From contig JAAZLB010000283.1 of assembly GCA_012799535.1 (NCBI GenBank), positions 1-9,113 of the forward strand: a stretch of DNA of 9,113 bases, in the 5' to 3' direction. Positions 1 to 6,820 of this stretch are shown piece by piece (within the stretch, counting starts at the first letter, position 1; each line of letters begins with the position of its first letter). This stretch comes from Bacillota bacterium. Lineage in GTDB: Bacteria; Bacillota; Limnochordia; Darwinibacteriales; Darwinibacteriaceae. The translations under genes and the position numbers were made by a program. The notes beneath the pieces are model-generated. The model worked only from the letters and a program-made list of their open reading frames with translations, was not told the DNA's origin and ran no database searches.

Positions 1-729
1 GATGAATTAAAAGCAATGCAAAGGGCTGGAAAAGTGGTGGCTCAAGCTCATGCACTAGTTCGAGAACTAGTGCGACCAGGGGCTACCACTTGGGATTTAG
101 ATCGAGCTGTAGAAGAATTCATACTAAAGCAAAACGCTATTCCAGCTTTTAAAGGTTACCAAGGCTATCCCGCCTCCATTTGCACTTCAGTAAATGAAGT
201 GGTGGTGCACGGGATTCCTAGTCAAGAAGAGGTTCTAGAAGAAGGATCAATCATCAGTGTAGATATTGGAGCGTTTGTGGACGGTTTCTGTGGTGATAGT
301 GCCTGGACCTATCCAGTTGGGGAAATTTCCCCCGATGTCCAACTGTTACTAGATACTACAGAAGAGGCTCTGTTTCAAGGAATTGAACAAGCGCGAGTAG
401 GTAATCGCCTTTCCGATATCTCCCATGCTGTGCAGAGGCGTGCAGAAGAACGGGGTTTTTCCGTGGTCCGTGATTTTGTGGGGCATGGAATTGGCCGGCA
501 GATGCACGAGGCACCACAGATTCCAAATTTCGGCCCTCCAGGGAGGGGCCCACGGTTAAAGTCAGGGATGACCTTAGCCATTGAGCCAATGGTCAATGTG
601 GGTGGTTATCATGTGGAAGTGCTCGCTGATAACTGGACAGTTGTGACACGGGACCGCAGTTGGTCTGCTCATTTTGAGCACACAGTTGCTATTACAGATG
701 AAGGCCCCGTGATTCTTACAACATTGTAG
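1..729 (+). CDS. map: Methionine aminopeptidase type I, 5'-truncated by the window
   Basis: Removes the initiator methionine from nascent proteins in the cytoplasm; a dinuclear-metal enzyme of the pita-bread fold. The frame is open from base 1 (D-E-L-K-A before the first Met at 16), and that stretch matches the family N-terminus just before the conserved 'RAGK/R' helix. The true start therefore lies upstream and the Met at 16 is internal. Counting from that Met, the metal ligands are all present: D83, D94, H157, E190 and E221. The substrate-contacting histidines are H65 (in VVHGIP) and H164 (in MHEAP). About 10-16 N-terminal residues are missing relative to the usual 248-250. The gene ends in TAG 10 bases before the KOW gene, so they are probably co-transcribed. 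Identity is firm from motifs; only the start is unseen. Confidence 0.97.
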   Translation, partial: DELKAMQRAGKVVAQAHALVRELVRPGATTWDLDRAVEEFILKQNAIPAFKGYQGYPASICTSVNEVVVHGIPSQEEVLEEGSIISVDIGAFVDGFCGDSAWTYPVGEISPDVQLLLDTTEEALFQGIEQARVGNRLSDISHAVQRRAEERGFSVVRDFVGHGIGRQMHEAPQIPNFGPPGRGPRLKSGMTLAIEPMVNVGGYHVEVLADNWTVVTRDRSWSAHFEHTVAITDEGPVILTTL

Positions 730-739
730 GAGAGATTGC

Positions 740-1027
740 ATGGTGCTCTTAGAAGTGGGACGATTAGTGACGTCAAAAATGGGAAGAGATTCTGGGAAGA
801 AGTATGTGGTGATCGGATTCTATGACGATAGTCACGTGCAAGTGGCGGACGGATTTGTCCGAAAAATCAATAGACCCAAGCGAAAGAACATCAAACATTT
901 GGTTGTTCATCAGGAAAGCTTGGGTGAGGAAACACTTGATGACAGAACGATTCGGAAATTTATAGAACGGCATAGTAATGAGGAGAATGCGGGAGAGGAG
1001 GGTTCAGAGGGCTATGGCCAAGGATGA
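740..1027 (+). CDS. KOW-domain RNA-binding protein (L14e-like), between map and infA
   Basis: A 95-residue protein with a single KOW motif region at about residues 6-42 ([20 protein letters not shown], then VADG and RKINRPKRK). It resembles the ribosomal L14e/L6e/L27e-like proteins found at this locus in many Clostridia-type Bacillota. That family is inferred to bind RNA or ribosomes; I know of no firmly established role. The start is ATG 740, preceded by AGGAGAG ending 6 bases upstream. The C-terminal tail (residues about 80-95) is Glu/Gly-rich and its codons also form the Shine-Dalgarno of infA, which starts inside this gene with a 14-base overlap. The tail composition may thus be dictated partly by the overlap. 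The KRKNIKHL segment is basic and a likely RNA contact (inference). Confidence 0.85.
   Translation: MVLLEVGRLVTSKMGRDSGKKYVVIGFYDDSHVQVADGFVRKINRPKRKNIKHLVVHQESLGEETLDDRTIRKFIERHSNEENAGEEGSEGYGQG
996..1001 (+). promoter_or_regulatory. Shine-Dalgarno for infA inside the KOW gene
   Basis: AGGAGG, 12 bases before ATG 1014. The spacing is long but the match is full. It supports 1014 as the infA start over the in-frame ATG codons at 978 and 987, which lie upstream of it. Confidence 0.6.
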
Positions 1028-1232
1028 TGCTATTGAAGTTGAAGGCACAGTAATTGAACCATTGCCAAATGCAATGTTTCGTGTAGAATTAGATAATGGG
1101 CATAAAGTTTTAGCCCACATCTCCGGTAAGATGCGCATGAATTTTATTCGAATTCTACCTGGAGACAAAGTCACCGTTGAACTATCACCCTACGATTTAA
1201 CTCGGGGGCGAATCACTTATCGTAAAAAATAG
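1014..1232 (+). CDS. infA: Translation initiation factor IF-1
   Basis: A 72-residue S1/OB-fold protein that binds the 30S A site during initiation. The sequence is canonical from [20 protein letters not shown] through the [18 protein letters not shown] segment to the RGRITYRKK end, at exactly the usual length. A longer frame opens at 978, but its extra 12 residues are Arg-rich, not conserved, and overlap the Shine-Dalgarno, so ATG 1014 is chosen. The start lies 14 bases inside the upstream KOW gene in another frame, which suggests translational coupling. rpmJ follows after 30 bases. Confidence 0.97.
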   Translation: MAKDDAIEVEGTVIEPLPNAMFRVELDNGHKVLAHISGKMRMNFIRILPGDKVTVELSPYDLTRGRITYRKK

Positions 1233-1262
1233 TCCGAATGCGGCTAAAGGGGGCGCTAAACA

Positions 1263-1376
1263 ATGAAGGTGAGACCTTCTGTGAAGCCGATGTGTGAAAA
1301 GTGCAAGATTATCCGCCGTAAAGGGCGCGTTATGGTAATCTGCGAGAATCCCAGGCACAAGCAAAAACAGGGATAG
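1263..1376 (+). CDS. rpmJ: 50S ribosomal protein L36 (zinc-binding form)
   Basis: A 37-residue protein of the large subunit. It begins [20 protein letters not shown] and ends with [11 protein letters not shown]. Zinc ligands C11, C14, C27 and H32 are all present, so this is the zinc-ribbon (C+) form rather than the zinc-free paralogue induced by zinc limitation in some bacteria. The start ATG is preceded by AAAGGGGG at 1246-1253. It lies between infA and rpsM, its usual operon position. The length matches the family. Confidence 0.97.
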   Translation: MKVRPSVKPMCEKCKIIRRKGRVMVICENPRHKQKQG

Positions 1377-1398
1377 TATAGAGGGGGTGTCTAAATAA

Positions 1399-1764
1399 AT
1401 GGCACGTATTGCAGGTGTAGATTTACCTCGCGATAAGCGAGTAGTAGTAGGCTTAACCTATATTTACGGTATTGGCCGAAGTACTTCTGAAAAAATTGTT
1501 GAGATCTGCGGAATTGATCCCGATACGCGTGTACGCGATTTAACTGAGGAGCAAGCCAACCAAATCCGCGAGATCATTGAAAAGCAATTCCTGGTGGAAG
1601 GTGACTTACGCCGGGAAGTTAATATGAATATCAAGAGATTGCGGGACATCGGTTGCTACCGTGGTATACGTCACCGCCGCAACCTACCTGTTCGTGGGCA
1701 ACGAACTAAGACCAATGCTAGAACACGCAAAGGTCCCAAACGCGTCGCTGGTAAGAAGAGATAG
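1399..1764 (+). CDS. rpsM: 30S ribosomal protein S13
   Basis: A 121-residue head protein of the small subunit, contacting the P-site tRNA and the 50S bridge region. The N-terminus [15 protein letters not shown] and the helix-turn segment [13 protein letters not shown] are typical, as are the [25 protein letters not shown] signature (about residues 89-113) and the basic GKKR tail. ATG 1399 follows the purine-rich GAGGGGGTG at 1381-1389. The gene sits 22 bases after rpmJ and 24 before rpsK. No oddities seen. Confidence 0.98.
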   Translation: MARIAGVDLPRDKRVVVGLTYIYGIGRSTSEKIVEICGIDPDTRVRDLTEEQANQIREIIEKQFLVEGDLRREVNMNIKRLRDIGCYRGIRHRRNLPVRGQRTKTNARTRKGPKRVAGKKR

Positions 1765-1788
1765 GTTGATTGAAAGGAGGAGAACCTA
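1762..1788 (+). promoter_or_regulatory. Possible hairpin framing the rpsK ribosome binding site
   Basis: TAGGTT (1762-1767, starting in the rpsM stop codon) is exactly complementary to AACCTA (1783-1788), which ends next to the rpsK ATG at 1789. The 15-base loop carries the full AAAGGAGG Shine-Dalgarno (1773-1780). The stem is seen in the sequence; any regulatory role is inference, and a 6-bp stem could be chance. Confidence 0.3.
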
Positions 1789-2190
1789 ATGGCAAGACCA
1801 CGAGGTAAGGGTGCTCAACGCCCACGTCGTAGAGAACGTAAGAATATCCCAGTTGGAATCGCTCACATTCGTTCCACATTTAATAATACTATTGTTACCA
1901 TTAGCGACTTGCAGGGAAATGTAATTTCTTGGGCAAGCTCTGGTAATATGGGTTTTAAGGGTTCCCGTAAAGGCACTCCCTTTGCAGCTGGTATGGCTGC
2001 GGAGCAAGCTGCATCTGTTGCTTTGGATCACGGTGTACGGGAAGTTAGTGTATATGTAAAGGGACCCGGTGCCGGTAGAGAAGCGGCTATTCGCTCATTA
2101 CAGGCAGCTGGTATTGATGTGACCACTATTAAAGACGTTACCCCAATTCCTTATAACGGCTGTCGTCCACCGAAACGGCGCAGAGTATAA
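1789..2190 (+). CDS. rpsK: 30S ribosomal protein S11
   Basis: A 133-residue platform protein of the small subunit that lines the mRNA exit path with S7 and S18. Family features run in order: [17 protein letters not shown] (about 24-40), the [14 protein letters not shown] segment (55-68), [15 protein letters not shown] (88-102) and the basic end [11 protein letters not shown]. The Asn-Gly pair that becomes isoaspartate in E. coli S11 is N123-G124. The residue before it is Tyr122, where the family usually has His. ATG 1789 follows AAAGGAGG with 8-base spacing. rpoA follows directly with no rpsD in between. Confidence 0.98.
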   Translation: MARPRGKGAQRPRRRERKNIPVGIAHIRSTFNNTIVTISDLQGNVISWASSGNMGFKGSRKGTPFAAGMAAEQAASVALDHGVREVSVYVKGPGAGREAAIRSLQAAGIDVTTIKDVTPIPYNGCRPPKRRRV

Positions 2191-2191
2191 T

Positions 2192-2232
2192 TAGTTCTGC
2201 CCATGCGTTCGCAAAGGAGGGTGCAAGAACTA
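2192..2232 (+). promoter_or_regulatory. Possible hairpin over the rpoA ribosome binding site
   Basis: TAGTTCT (2192-2198) pairs with AGAACTA (2226-2232), the last base being the A of the rpoA ATG. After a bulged A2225, G2199-C2224 and C2200-G2223 can pair; after a bulged T2222, C2201-G2221 and C2202-G2220 can pair. A small inner hairpin TGCGTTCGCA (2204-2213) fits in the loop. The structure covers the end of the AAAGGAGGG Shine-Dalgarno (2213-2221) and the start codon. Pairing was worked out by eye; function is inferred. Confidence 0.35.
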
Positions 2233-3173
2233 TGATAGAAATTGAAAAACCAAAAATTGACCAGGTCGAACTAACAGAGAGCTATGGTAAGTTCGTTGTA
2301 GAGCCATTAGAGCGAGGGTATGGTCTTACCTTAGGAAACAGTCTGAGGCGGATTCTACTTTCATCTCTACCAGGTACTGCAGTAACCTCGGTCCATATTG
2401 AAGGGGTTTTACACGAGTTTTCCACAATTGACGGTGTTGTAGAAGACACCGTTGATATAGTGCTTAACTTAAAGAAACTTCTGGTCAAACTGCATACTGA
2501 AGGTCCAGTTACTATCCGTGTTGAAGCGAATCAAGAGGGACCACTTTTGGCAGGGGATATTACAACTGATCCTACAGTGGAAATCCTCAATCCCGATCTA
2601 GTTATTGCGACCTTGCAAAAGGGCGCTCAACTAAACATGGACATTACAGTGGCTAGGGGCCGTGGCTATGTTAGTGCTGAAAAGAATAAGAGCCCTGACC
2701 ATCCCATTGGTCTAATTCCGGTGGATTCTATCTTCACCCCCGTGACTAAAGTACTTTACTCAGTTGAGGACACACGGGTTGGGCAAATTACCGACTATGA
2801 CCGCTTGGTTCTGGAAGTCTGGACCAATCGCACCATCGCCCCAGATGAGGCAGTAAGTTTGGCTGCCAAGGTTTTGATGGAACATATTAAATTGTTCACC
2901 GACTTAACCGATGGCGTGGGCAACGTGGAAATCATGGTGGAAAAAGAAGAAGAAAGTATTGATCGCCTCATGGAGATGACTGTGGAGGAACTAGATCTGT
3001 CTGTGCGTTCTTATAACTGTCTCAAGCGGGCGGGTATCAACACAGTAGATGAGTTGGTACGGAAAACCGAAGAAGATATGATGAAGGTGCGAAATCTAGG
3101 TAAGAAATCCCTCGCGGAAATCAAGGAAAAACTCGGCGAACTAGGACTTTCCTTGCGTAAATCGGATGAATGA
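2232..3173 (+). CDS. rpoA: DNA-directed RNA polymerase subunit alpha
   Basis: A 313-residue alpha subunit; its dimer scaffolds RNA polymerase assembly. The N-terminal domain (about 1-230) holds the conserved [20 protein letters not shown] dimerisation segment (24-43) and the insert domain. A linker rich in Glu follows (237-245). The C-terminal domain (about 248-308) has [14 protein letters not shown], with R259 equivalent to the E. coli UP-element contact R265, and a helix-hairpin-helix [14 protein letters not shown] at 288-301. The length is normal for Bacillota. ATG 2232 follows AAAGGAGGG with 10-base spacing. The gap after rpsK is only 41 bases and contains no rpsD. rplQ follows after 14 bases. 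Confidence 0.98.
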   Translation: MIEIEKPKIDQVELTESYGKFVVEPLERGYGLTLGNSLRRILLSSLPGTAVTSVHIEGVLHEFSTIDGVVEDTVDIVLNLKKLLVKLHTEGPVTIRVEANQEGPLLAGDITTDPTVEILNPDLVIATLQKGAQLNMDITVARGRGYVSAEKNKSPDHPIGLIPVDSIFTPVTKVLYSVEDTRVGQITDYDRLVLEVWTNRTIAPDEAVSLAAKVLMEHIKLFTDLTDGVGNVEIMVEKEEESIDRLMEMTVEELDLSVRSYNCLKRAGINTVDELVRKTEEDMMKVRNLGKKSLAEIKEKLGELGLSLRKSDE

Positions 3174-3176
3174 GGT

Positions 3177-3182
3177 AGGTGA
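3177..3182 (+). promoter_or_regulatory. Shine-Dalgarno deciding the rplQ start
   Basis: AGGTGA lies 5 bases before ATG 3188 and matches the 3' part of the AAGGAGGTGA consensus. The in-frame GTG at 3179 falls inside this site and has only GAGG 3 bases upstream, so it is unlikely to be the start. Confidence 0.6.
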
Positions 3183-3187
3183 GCGAG

Positions 3188-3526
3188 ATGAAACAAAAGA
3201 AGTTAGGTAGAACTTCTGGCCACCGGCGGGCTTTGCTACGCAATCAGGTAACCGCTTTGATCATGCATGGCCAGATTGAAACTACAGAAGCCAAGGCCAA
3301 GAGTATCAAACCTTTGGCCGACAAAATGGTAACACTAGGTAAGCGTGGAGATCTAGCCGCTCGGCGCCAAGCCGCTGCCTTTTTGACAGATCCAGTTGCA
3401 GTTCAGAAACTATTCGACGATGTTGCTCCTAAATACGAAGATCGTAACGGGGGTTACACCAGAATTATCAAAACCGGTGTGCGTCGGGGCGATGCAGCAC
3501 CGATGGCGATCATTGAATGGGTTTAA
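3188..3526 (+). CDS. rplQ: 50S ribosomal protein L17
   Basis: A 112-residue large-subunit protein located near the peptide exit tunnel. The start [19 protein letters not shown] matches the family N-terminus (B. subtilis begins MSYRKLGRTS), which supports ATG 3188 over GTG 3179. The segment [19 protein letters not shown] is typical, as are the end motif [20 protein letters not shown] and the terminal IEWV. It is the last gene of the ribosomal run; a hairpin terminator candidate begins 17 bases after its stop. Confidence 0.97.
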   Translation: MKQKKLGRTSGHRRALLRNQVTALIMHGQIETTEAKAKSIKPLADKMVTLGKRGDLAARRQAAAFLTDPVAVQKLFDDVAPKYEDRNGGYTRIIKTGVRRGDAAPMAIIEWV

Positions 3527-3543
3527 GCTGATACAAACAAGGT

Positions 3544-3575
3544 CGCAGAGGAGTCTCCTCTGCGTTCTCTGTTTT
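3544..3575 (+). terminator. Intrinsic terminator candidate after rplQ
   Basis: CGCAGAGG (3544-3551) pairs perfectly with CCTCTGCG (3557-3564) around a 5-base loop, followed by TTCTCTGTTTT (8 of 11 bases are T). The tail runs right up to the ecfA1 Shine-Dalgarno. It probably ends or attenuates the ribosomal operon. The U tract is interrupted, so some read-through into ecfA1 is plausible. Confidence 0.65.
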
Positions 3576-3582
3576 AGGGGTG
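3576..3582 (+). promoter_or_regulatory. Shine-Dalgarno deciding the ecfA1 start
   Basis: AGGGGTG lies 6 bases before ATG 3589. The in-frame GTG codons at 3580 and 3583 fall within or beside this site and so are poor starts. Confidence 0.55.
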
Positions 3583-3588
3583 GTGAAG

Positions 3589-4434
3589 ATGGCAAAACCA
3601 TTGATTCGTTTTACTGACGTAAGTTTCCAATATGGGAGGATTCATCCCGGGGAGACTTCCGCAGCATTGCACAACATTAACTTGGAAGTCTACGAACACG
3701 AATTTGTTGCAGTTTTAGGTCATAACGGTTCTGGCAAATCCACTTTAGCAAAACATGTCAACGCCCTACTGATTCCCACCTCGGGACAGGTTATGGTTAG
3801 CGATTTAGATACCAGTGATCAAGACAAGGTGTGGGAAATTCGTCAACAGGTGGGTATGGTTTTTCAAAATCCAGACAACCAGCTTGTGGCCACCACGGTG
3901 GAAGAAGATGTGGCTTTTGGACCGGAAAACTTGGGGATTCCTTCCCTAGAAATTCAAAAACGAGTGACTGAGGCCTTGCAGGCCGTGGACATGCTTGATT
4001 ATAGGTTACATTCACCACACCAACTTTCTGGCGGTCAGAAACAACGGGTGGCCATTGCCGGAATGATCAGCATGCGCCCTAAATGTATTGTCTTAGACGA
4101 ACCTACGGCAATGCTTGATCCTGAGGGTCGTCGGGAGGTGATGAGCACTATTCATCGTCTCAATAAAGAGGAAGGTATTACAGTGCTCCACATTACTCAT
4201 CACATGGACGAGGTGATCGCCGCGGATCGGGTGATTGTGATGGATCAAGGACGAATCGCTTTACAGGGAACCCCCCGAGAAGTCTTTAGTAATGTGGACT
4301 TGTTACGGGAGCTTCACTTAGACGTTCCTCAAGTCACCGATTTGGCCCAAAGATTACGGTTAAAAGGGTATCCCATACAAGAGGGAACACTAACCGTTAG
4401 TGAGATGGTGATGCAATTATGTCCATCAGATTAG
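3589..4434 (+). CDS. ecfA1: ECF transporter ATPase subunit EcfA1
   Basis: One of two ATPases powering group II energy-coupling-factor transporters, which import vitamins or metal ions by means of exchangeable S subunits. The protein has 281 residues from ATG 3589. Walker A is GHNGSGKST (44-52), the Q-loop follows at Q93 in VFQNPDNQ, the signature is LSGGQKQR (146-153), Walker B is CIVLDEPT (166-173) and the switch histidine is H204. The C-terminal extension after about residue 225 is typical of EcfA proteins. Its 3' end overlaps ecfA2 by 16 bases. The gene lies behind a terminator candidate, and I see no clear promoter of its own. Confidence 0.95.
   Translation: MAKPLIRFTDVSFQYGRIHPGETSAALHNINLEVYEHEFVAVLGHNGSGKSTLAKHVNALLIPTSGQVMVSDLDTSDQDKVWEIRQQVGMVFQNPDNQLVATTVEEDVAFGPENLGIPSLEIQKRVTEALQAVDMLDYRLHSPHQLSGGQKQRVAIAGMISMRPKCIVLDEPTAMLDPEGRREVMSTIHRLNKEEGITVLHITHHMDEVIAADRVIVMDQGRIALQGTPREVFSNVDLLRELHLDVPQVTDLAQRLRLKGYPIQEGTLTVSEMVMQLCPSD
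4407..4412 (+). promoter_or_regulatory. Ribosome binding site for ecfA2 inside ecfA1
   Basis: GGTGAT lies 6 bases before ATG 4419 and matches only the 3' half of the Shine-Dalgarno consensus. It is weaker than other sites here, which fits coupled translation from ecfA1. Confidence 0.4.
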
Positions 4435-5276
4435 AGAATGTTTCTTATAGTTATCTAGAGGGAACACCTATGGTTAAGGTGGCCTTGAGTGATGTTAATT
4501 TGGAGATTGAAGCTGGCGAGTTCGTGGGCCTAATTGGGCCCACAGGATCAGGGAAATCTACTTTGGTACAGCATTTCAATGGCTTAATTCTTCCTTCTTC
4601 AGGTAAAGTCTATGTTGACGGTGTCGATCTTACCAAGAAAGACACCCAGTTACGCCTTATTCGCCAAAAGGTAGGATTGGTCTTTCAATATCCTGAACAT
4701 CAACTCTTTGGAGAGACTATCCTAGAGGATGTGGGCTTCGGACCCCGTAATGGTGGTTTAAGTGATGGTGAAGTAGAGGAACGGGTACGAGAGGCCTTAG
4801 AGTATGTGGGTATGGATTACGAGTCTCTTAAGGATCGCTCGCCCTTTGAATTAAGTGGAGGTCAAAAGCGTAGGGTGGCCATTGCAGGGGTGTTGGCTAT
4901 GCGACCTTCAGTCTTAATTTTAGATGAGCCAACCGCTGGCTTAGATCCACAGGGGCGAGAAGAGATCTTGTCTGAAATAAAACGCCTCCACGAAGAACGG
5001 GGTATCACCGTGATTTTGGTAACTCACAGTATGGAAGATGTGGCCCGCTTGGTGGATCGAATCATTGTAATGGAGCGGGGCTGCGTGGCCTTAGATGGTA
5101 CGCCAGTTGAGATTTTTCGCCAGGCGGATCGCTTGCAGGATATGGGCTTGGGTATCCCCCAAATCACTGAGCTTATGCGCGAGTTACAAGCTCAAGGCTT
5201 AGACGTTAACACTGATATTTTACGGGTGGAGCAAGCCGAAGAGGAGATTATTAGAATAATGGGGTGGCAAAAATGA
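4419..5276 (+). CDS. ecfA2: ECF transporter ATPase subunit EcfA2
   Basis: The second ATPase of the ECF module, expected to form a heterodimer with EcfA1 and to engage EcfT. It has 285 residues: Walker A GPTGSGKST (40-48), Q-loop Q90 in VFQYPEHQLF, signature LSGGQKRR (145-152), Walker B VLILDEPT (165-172), D-loop AGLD and switch histidine H203. The YPEHQLF variant after the Q-loop is characteristic of EcfA2, against NPDNQ in EcfA1, which supports the assignment of the pair. It starts within the end of ecfA1 and its TGA overlaps the ecfT start as ATGA, so all three subunits appear translationally coupled, consistent with a fixed complex. Confidence 0.95.
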   Translation: MSIRLENVSYSYLEGTPMVKVALSDVNLEIEAGEFVGLIGPTGSGKSTLVQHFNGLILPSSGKVYVDGVDLTKKDTQLRLIRQKVGLVFQYPEHQLFGETILEDVGFGPRNGGLSDGEVEERVREALEYVGMDYESLKDRSPFELSGGQKRRVAIAGVLAMRPSVLILDEPTAGLDPQGREEILSEIKRLHEERGITVILVTHSMEDVARLVDRIIVMERGCVALDGTPVEIFRQADRLQDMGLGIPQITELMRELQAQGLDVNTDILRVEQAEEEIIRIMGWQK

Positions 5277-6070
5277 GCATGTTTAAGAATGTCACCATTG
5301 GCCAATATATCCCTGGAAATTCGGTGATCCATCGACTAGATCCCCGGACAAAAATTTTGGCTACAACTCTACTTATTGTGGTGTTGTTTATGGTTAAAAG
5401 CGCCATAGGTTATGCTTTGGTAGCCTTGGGAATTGCAGGAGTAATTTGGGCCTCAGAAATTCCGTGGCGTTATGTGATTCGTGGTTTGCGCCCCTTGCTA
5501 GTAATTTTGATTCTTACCGTTTCTCTGCACTTGTTCATGACTGAAGGACGAGTAATCCTGCAAATCTGGTTCTTAAAGGTTACTTGGGAAGGCTTAGTTC
5601 GAGGACTGATGATGGGTTCTCGCCTAATCCTCCTCATTGTAGGTACTTCACTGTTAACTCTAACCACTTCACCCATTCAGCTCACTGATGGAATTGAAAG
5701 TCTTTTAACTCCCGGAAAGAAAATTGGTATTCCTGCCCATGAGTTGGCTATGATGATGACCATTGCCCTTAGATTTATTCCGACTCTTTTGGAGGAGACA
5801 GAAAAGATCATGAAGGCTCAGATGGCCAGAGGTGCTGATTTCCAAAGTGGTGGGATTATGCAACGGGCGAAAAGTCTAGTACCCCTCTTGGTGCCTCTTT
5901 TCGTGAACGCCTTTAGGCGAGCAGACGATCTGGCGATCGCCATGGAGGCTAGGGGTTATCGTGGGGGCGAAGGGCGCACCAAATTCAGGGAGTTGAAGCT
6001 TCAACCTATGGATGGGGTAGCTATCACAATAGTTGTGTCCTTTGCAGTTGTTGTTGGGGTCTTCTTCTAG
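5273..6070 (+). CDS. ecfT: ECF transporter transmembrane subunit EcfT
   Basis: The membrane coupling protein linking EcfA ATPases to S subunits. Counting 265 residues from ATG 5273, it begins with the usual IGQYIPGNSVIHRLDPRTKI. Hydrophobic segments lie at about 27-60 (two helices), 74-90, 113-133 and 248-265. The two cytoplasmic coupling motifs are both intact: ARG at 185-187 (QMARGADF) and ARG at 226-228 (MEARGYRGG). ATG 5273 is preferred because it forms an ATGA overlap with ecfA2 and follows GGGGTGG at 5261-5267; the GTG at 5264 lies inside that site. ATG 5279 is a possible alternative. truA follows 9 bases downstream. No S-component gene is seen nearby. Confidence 0.95.
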   Translation: MSMFKNVTIGQYIPGNSVIHRLDPRTKILATTLLIVVLFMVKSAIGYALVALGIAGVIWASEIPWRYVIRGLRPLLVILILTVSLHLFMTEGRVILQIWFLKVTWEGLVRGLMMGSRLILLIVGTSLLTLTTSPIQLTDGIESLLTPGKKIGIPAHELAMMMTIALRFIPTLLEETEKIMKAQMARGADFQSGGIMQRAKSLVPLLVPLFVNAFRRADDLAIAMEARGYRGGEGRTKFRELKLQPMDGVAITIVVSFAVVVGVFF

Positions 6071-6079
6071 GAGTCAGTT

Positions 6080-6820
6080 ATGGGCACTTACTGTTTGGTA
6101 GTACAATATGACGGAACTGAGTATGCAGGTTTCCAAGTTCAGCCGAATCAAAGAACCATTCAAGGAGAATTGGAAAAAGCTTTAGCTAACCTCGCCCCCC
6201 AGCCCATTCGCATTGCAGGGGCCGGTAGGACAGATGCGGGGGTGCATAGTGAAGGACAAACCATTAGCTTTCGCGATCCTTACTTGACTGTACCCGTAGA
6301 GCGACTACCCTATGCCCTAAATGCCCTTTTACCACTGGATATTCGGGTGGTAAGCAGTAGGTTGGAGGGCCCAGATTTCCACGCGCGTTATAGTGCCTTG
6401 GAGAAAACTTATCGTTACCAAATTTACGAGGGTGAATTCCCTAATGTCTTTTGGCAACGTTATGCCTACTGGACAAAGCAATCCCTTGATTGGGTTGCTA
6501 TGGAACACTGTGCAGAGCTTTTCATTGGCACACTGGATTTTGCCGCCTTCGCTGCTAGTGGTAGTAGTGTGAAAACCACTGTAAGAACCATGCACAACGT
6601 GGAGTTTGATTACTCGAAGCCCTTAAAGACGATCAGTTTTACCGCGGATGGTTTTTTGTATAACATGGTACGCAATCTAGTTGGCACTTTACTTGATGTA
6701 GGGTTAGGAAAACTGACTATGGAAGATGTGCAAACTATTCTAGAGAGCCGAGACCGGCGTTTAGCGAGTGCCACCATTGCACCCCATGGACTTATTTTGG
6801 AAAGCGTAAAATATTCTTGA
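6080..6820 (+). CDS. truA: tRNA pseudouridine synthase A (positions 38-40)
   Basis: Converts uridines 38, 39 and 40 of the tRNA anticodon arm to pseudouridine. It has 246 residues, normal for the family. The catalytic aspartate is D52 in GAGRTDAGVHS. The N-terminal YDGTEYAGFQVQPNQRTIQGELE is canonical, as are HARYSALEKTYRY (101-113), the LDFAAFAASGSSVKTTVRT segment (152-170) and FLYNMVRNLVGTLLDVG (192-208). AGGAG at 6069-6073 overlaps the ecfT stop and sets the ATG 6080 start. The association with ecfA1-A2-T matches the Bacillus order and is operonic rather than functional. Its TGA stop forms part of the -35 box of the next transcription unit. Confidence 0.97.
   Translation: MGTYCLVVQYDGTEYAGFQVQPNQRTIQGELEKALANLAPQPIRIAGAGRTDAGVHSEGQTISFRDPYLTVPVERLPYALNALLPLDIRVVSSRLEGPDFHARYSALEKTYRYQIYEGEFPNVFWQRYAYWTKQSLDWVAMEHCAELFIGTLDFAAFAASGSSVKTTVRTMHNVEFDYSKPLKTISFTADGFLYNMVRNLVGTLLDVGLGKLTMEDVQTILESRDRRLASATIAPHGLILESVKYS

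Noticed and set aside
356..596. - strand open frames over map
   Set aside because: Shadow frames of a strongly conserved gene, with no recognisable protein features.
978..1013. N-terminal extension of infA from ATG 978
   Set aside because: IF-1 is canonical from MAKDD; the extension is Arg-rich and overlaps the Shine-Dalgarno.
3383..3411. TTGACA in rplQ as a possible ecf promoter
   Set aside because: At 17-base spacing the -10 position reads GAAACT, only 3 of 6 matches. The hexamer encodes conserved LTD residues, and the site is upstream of the terminator.
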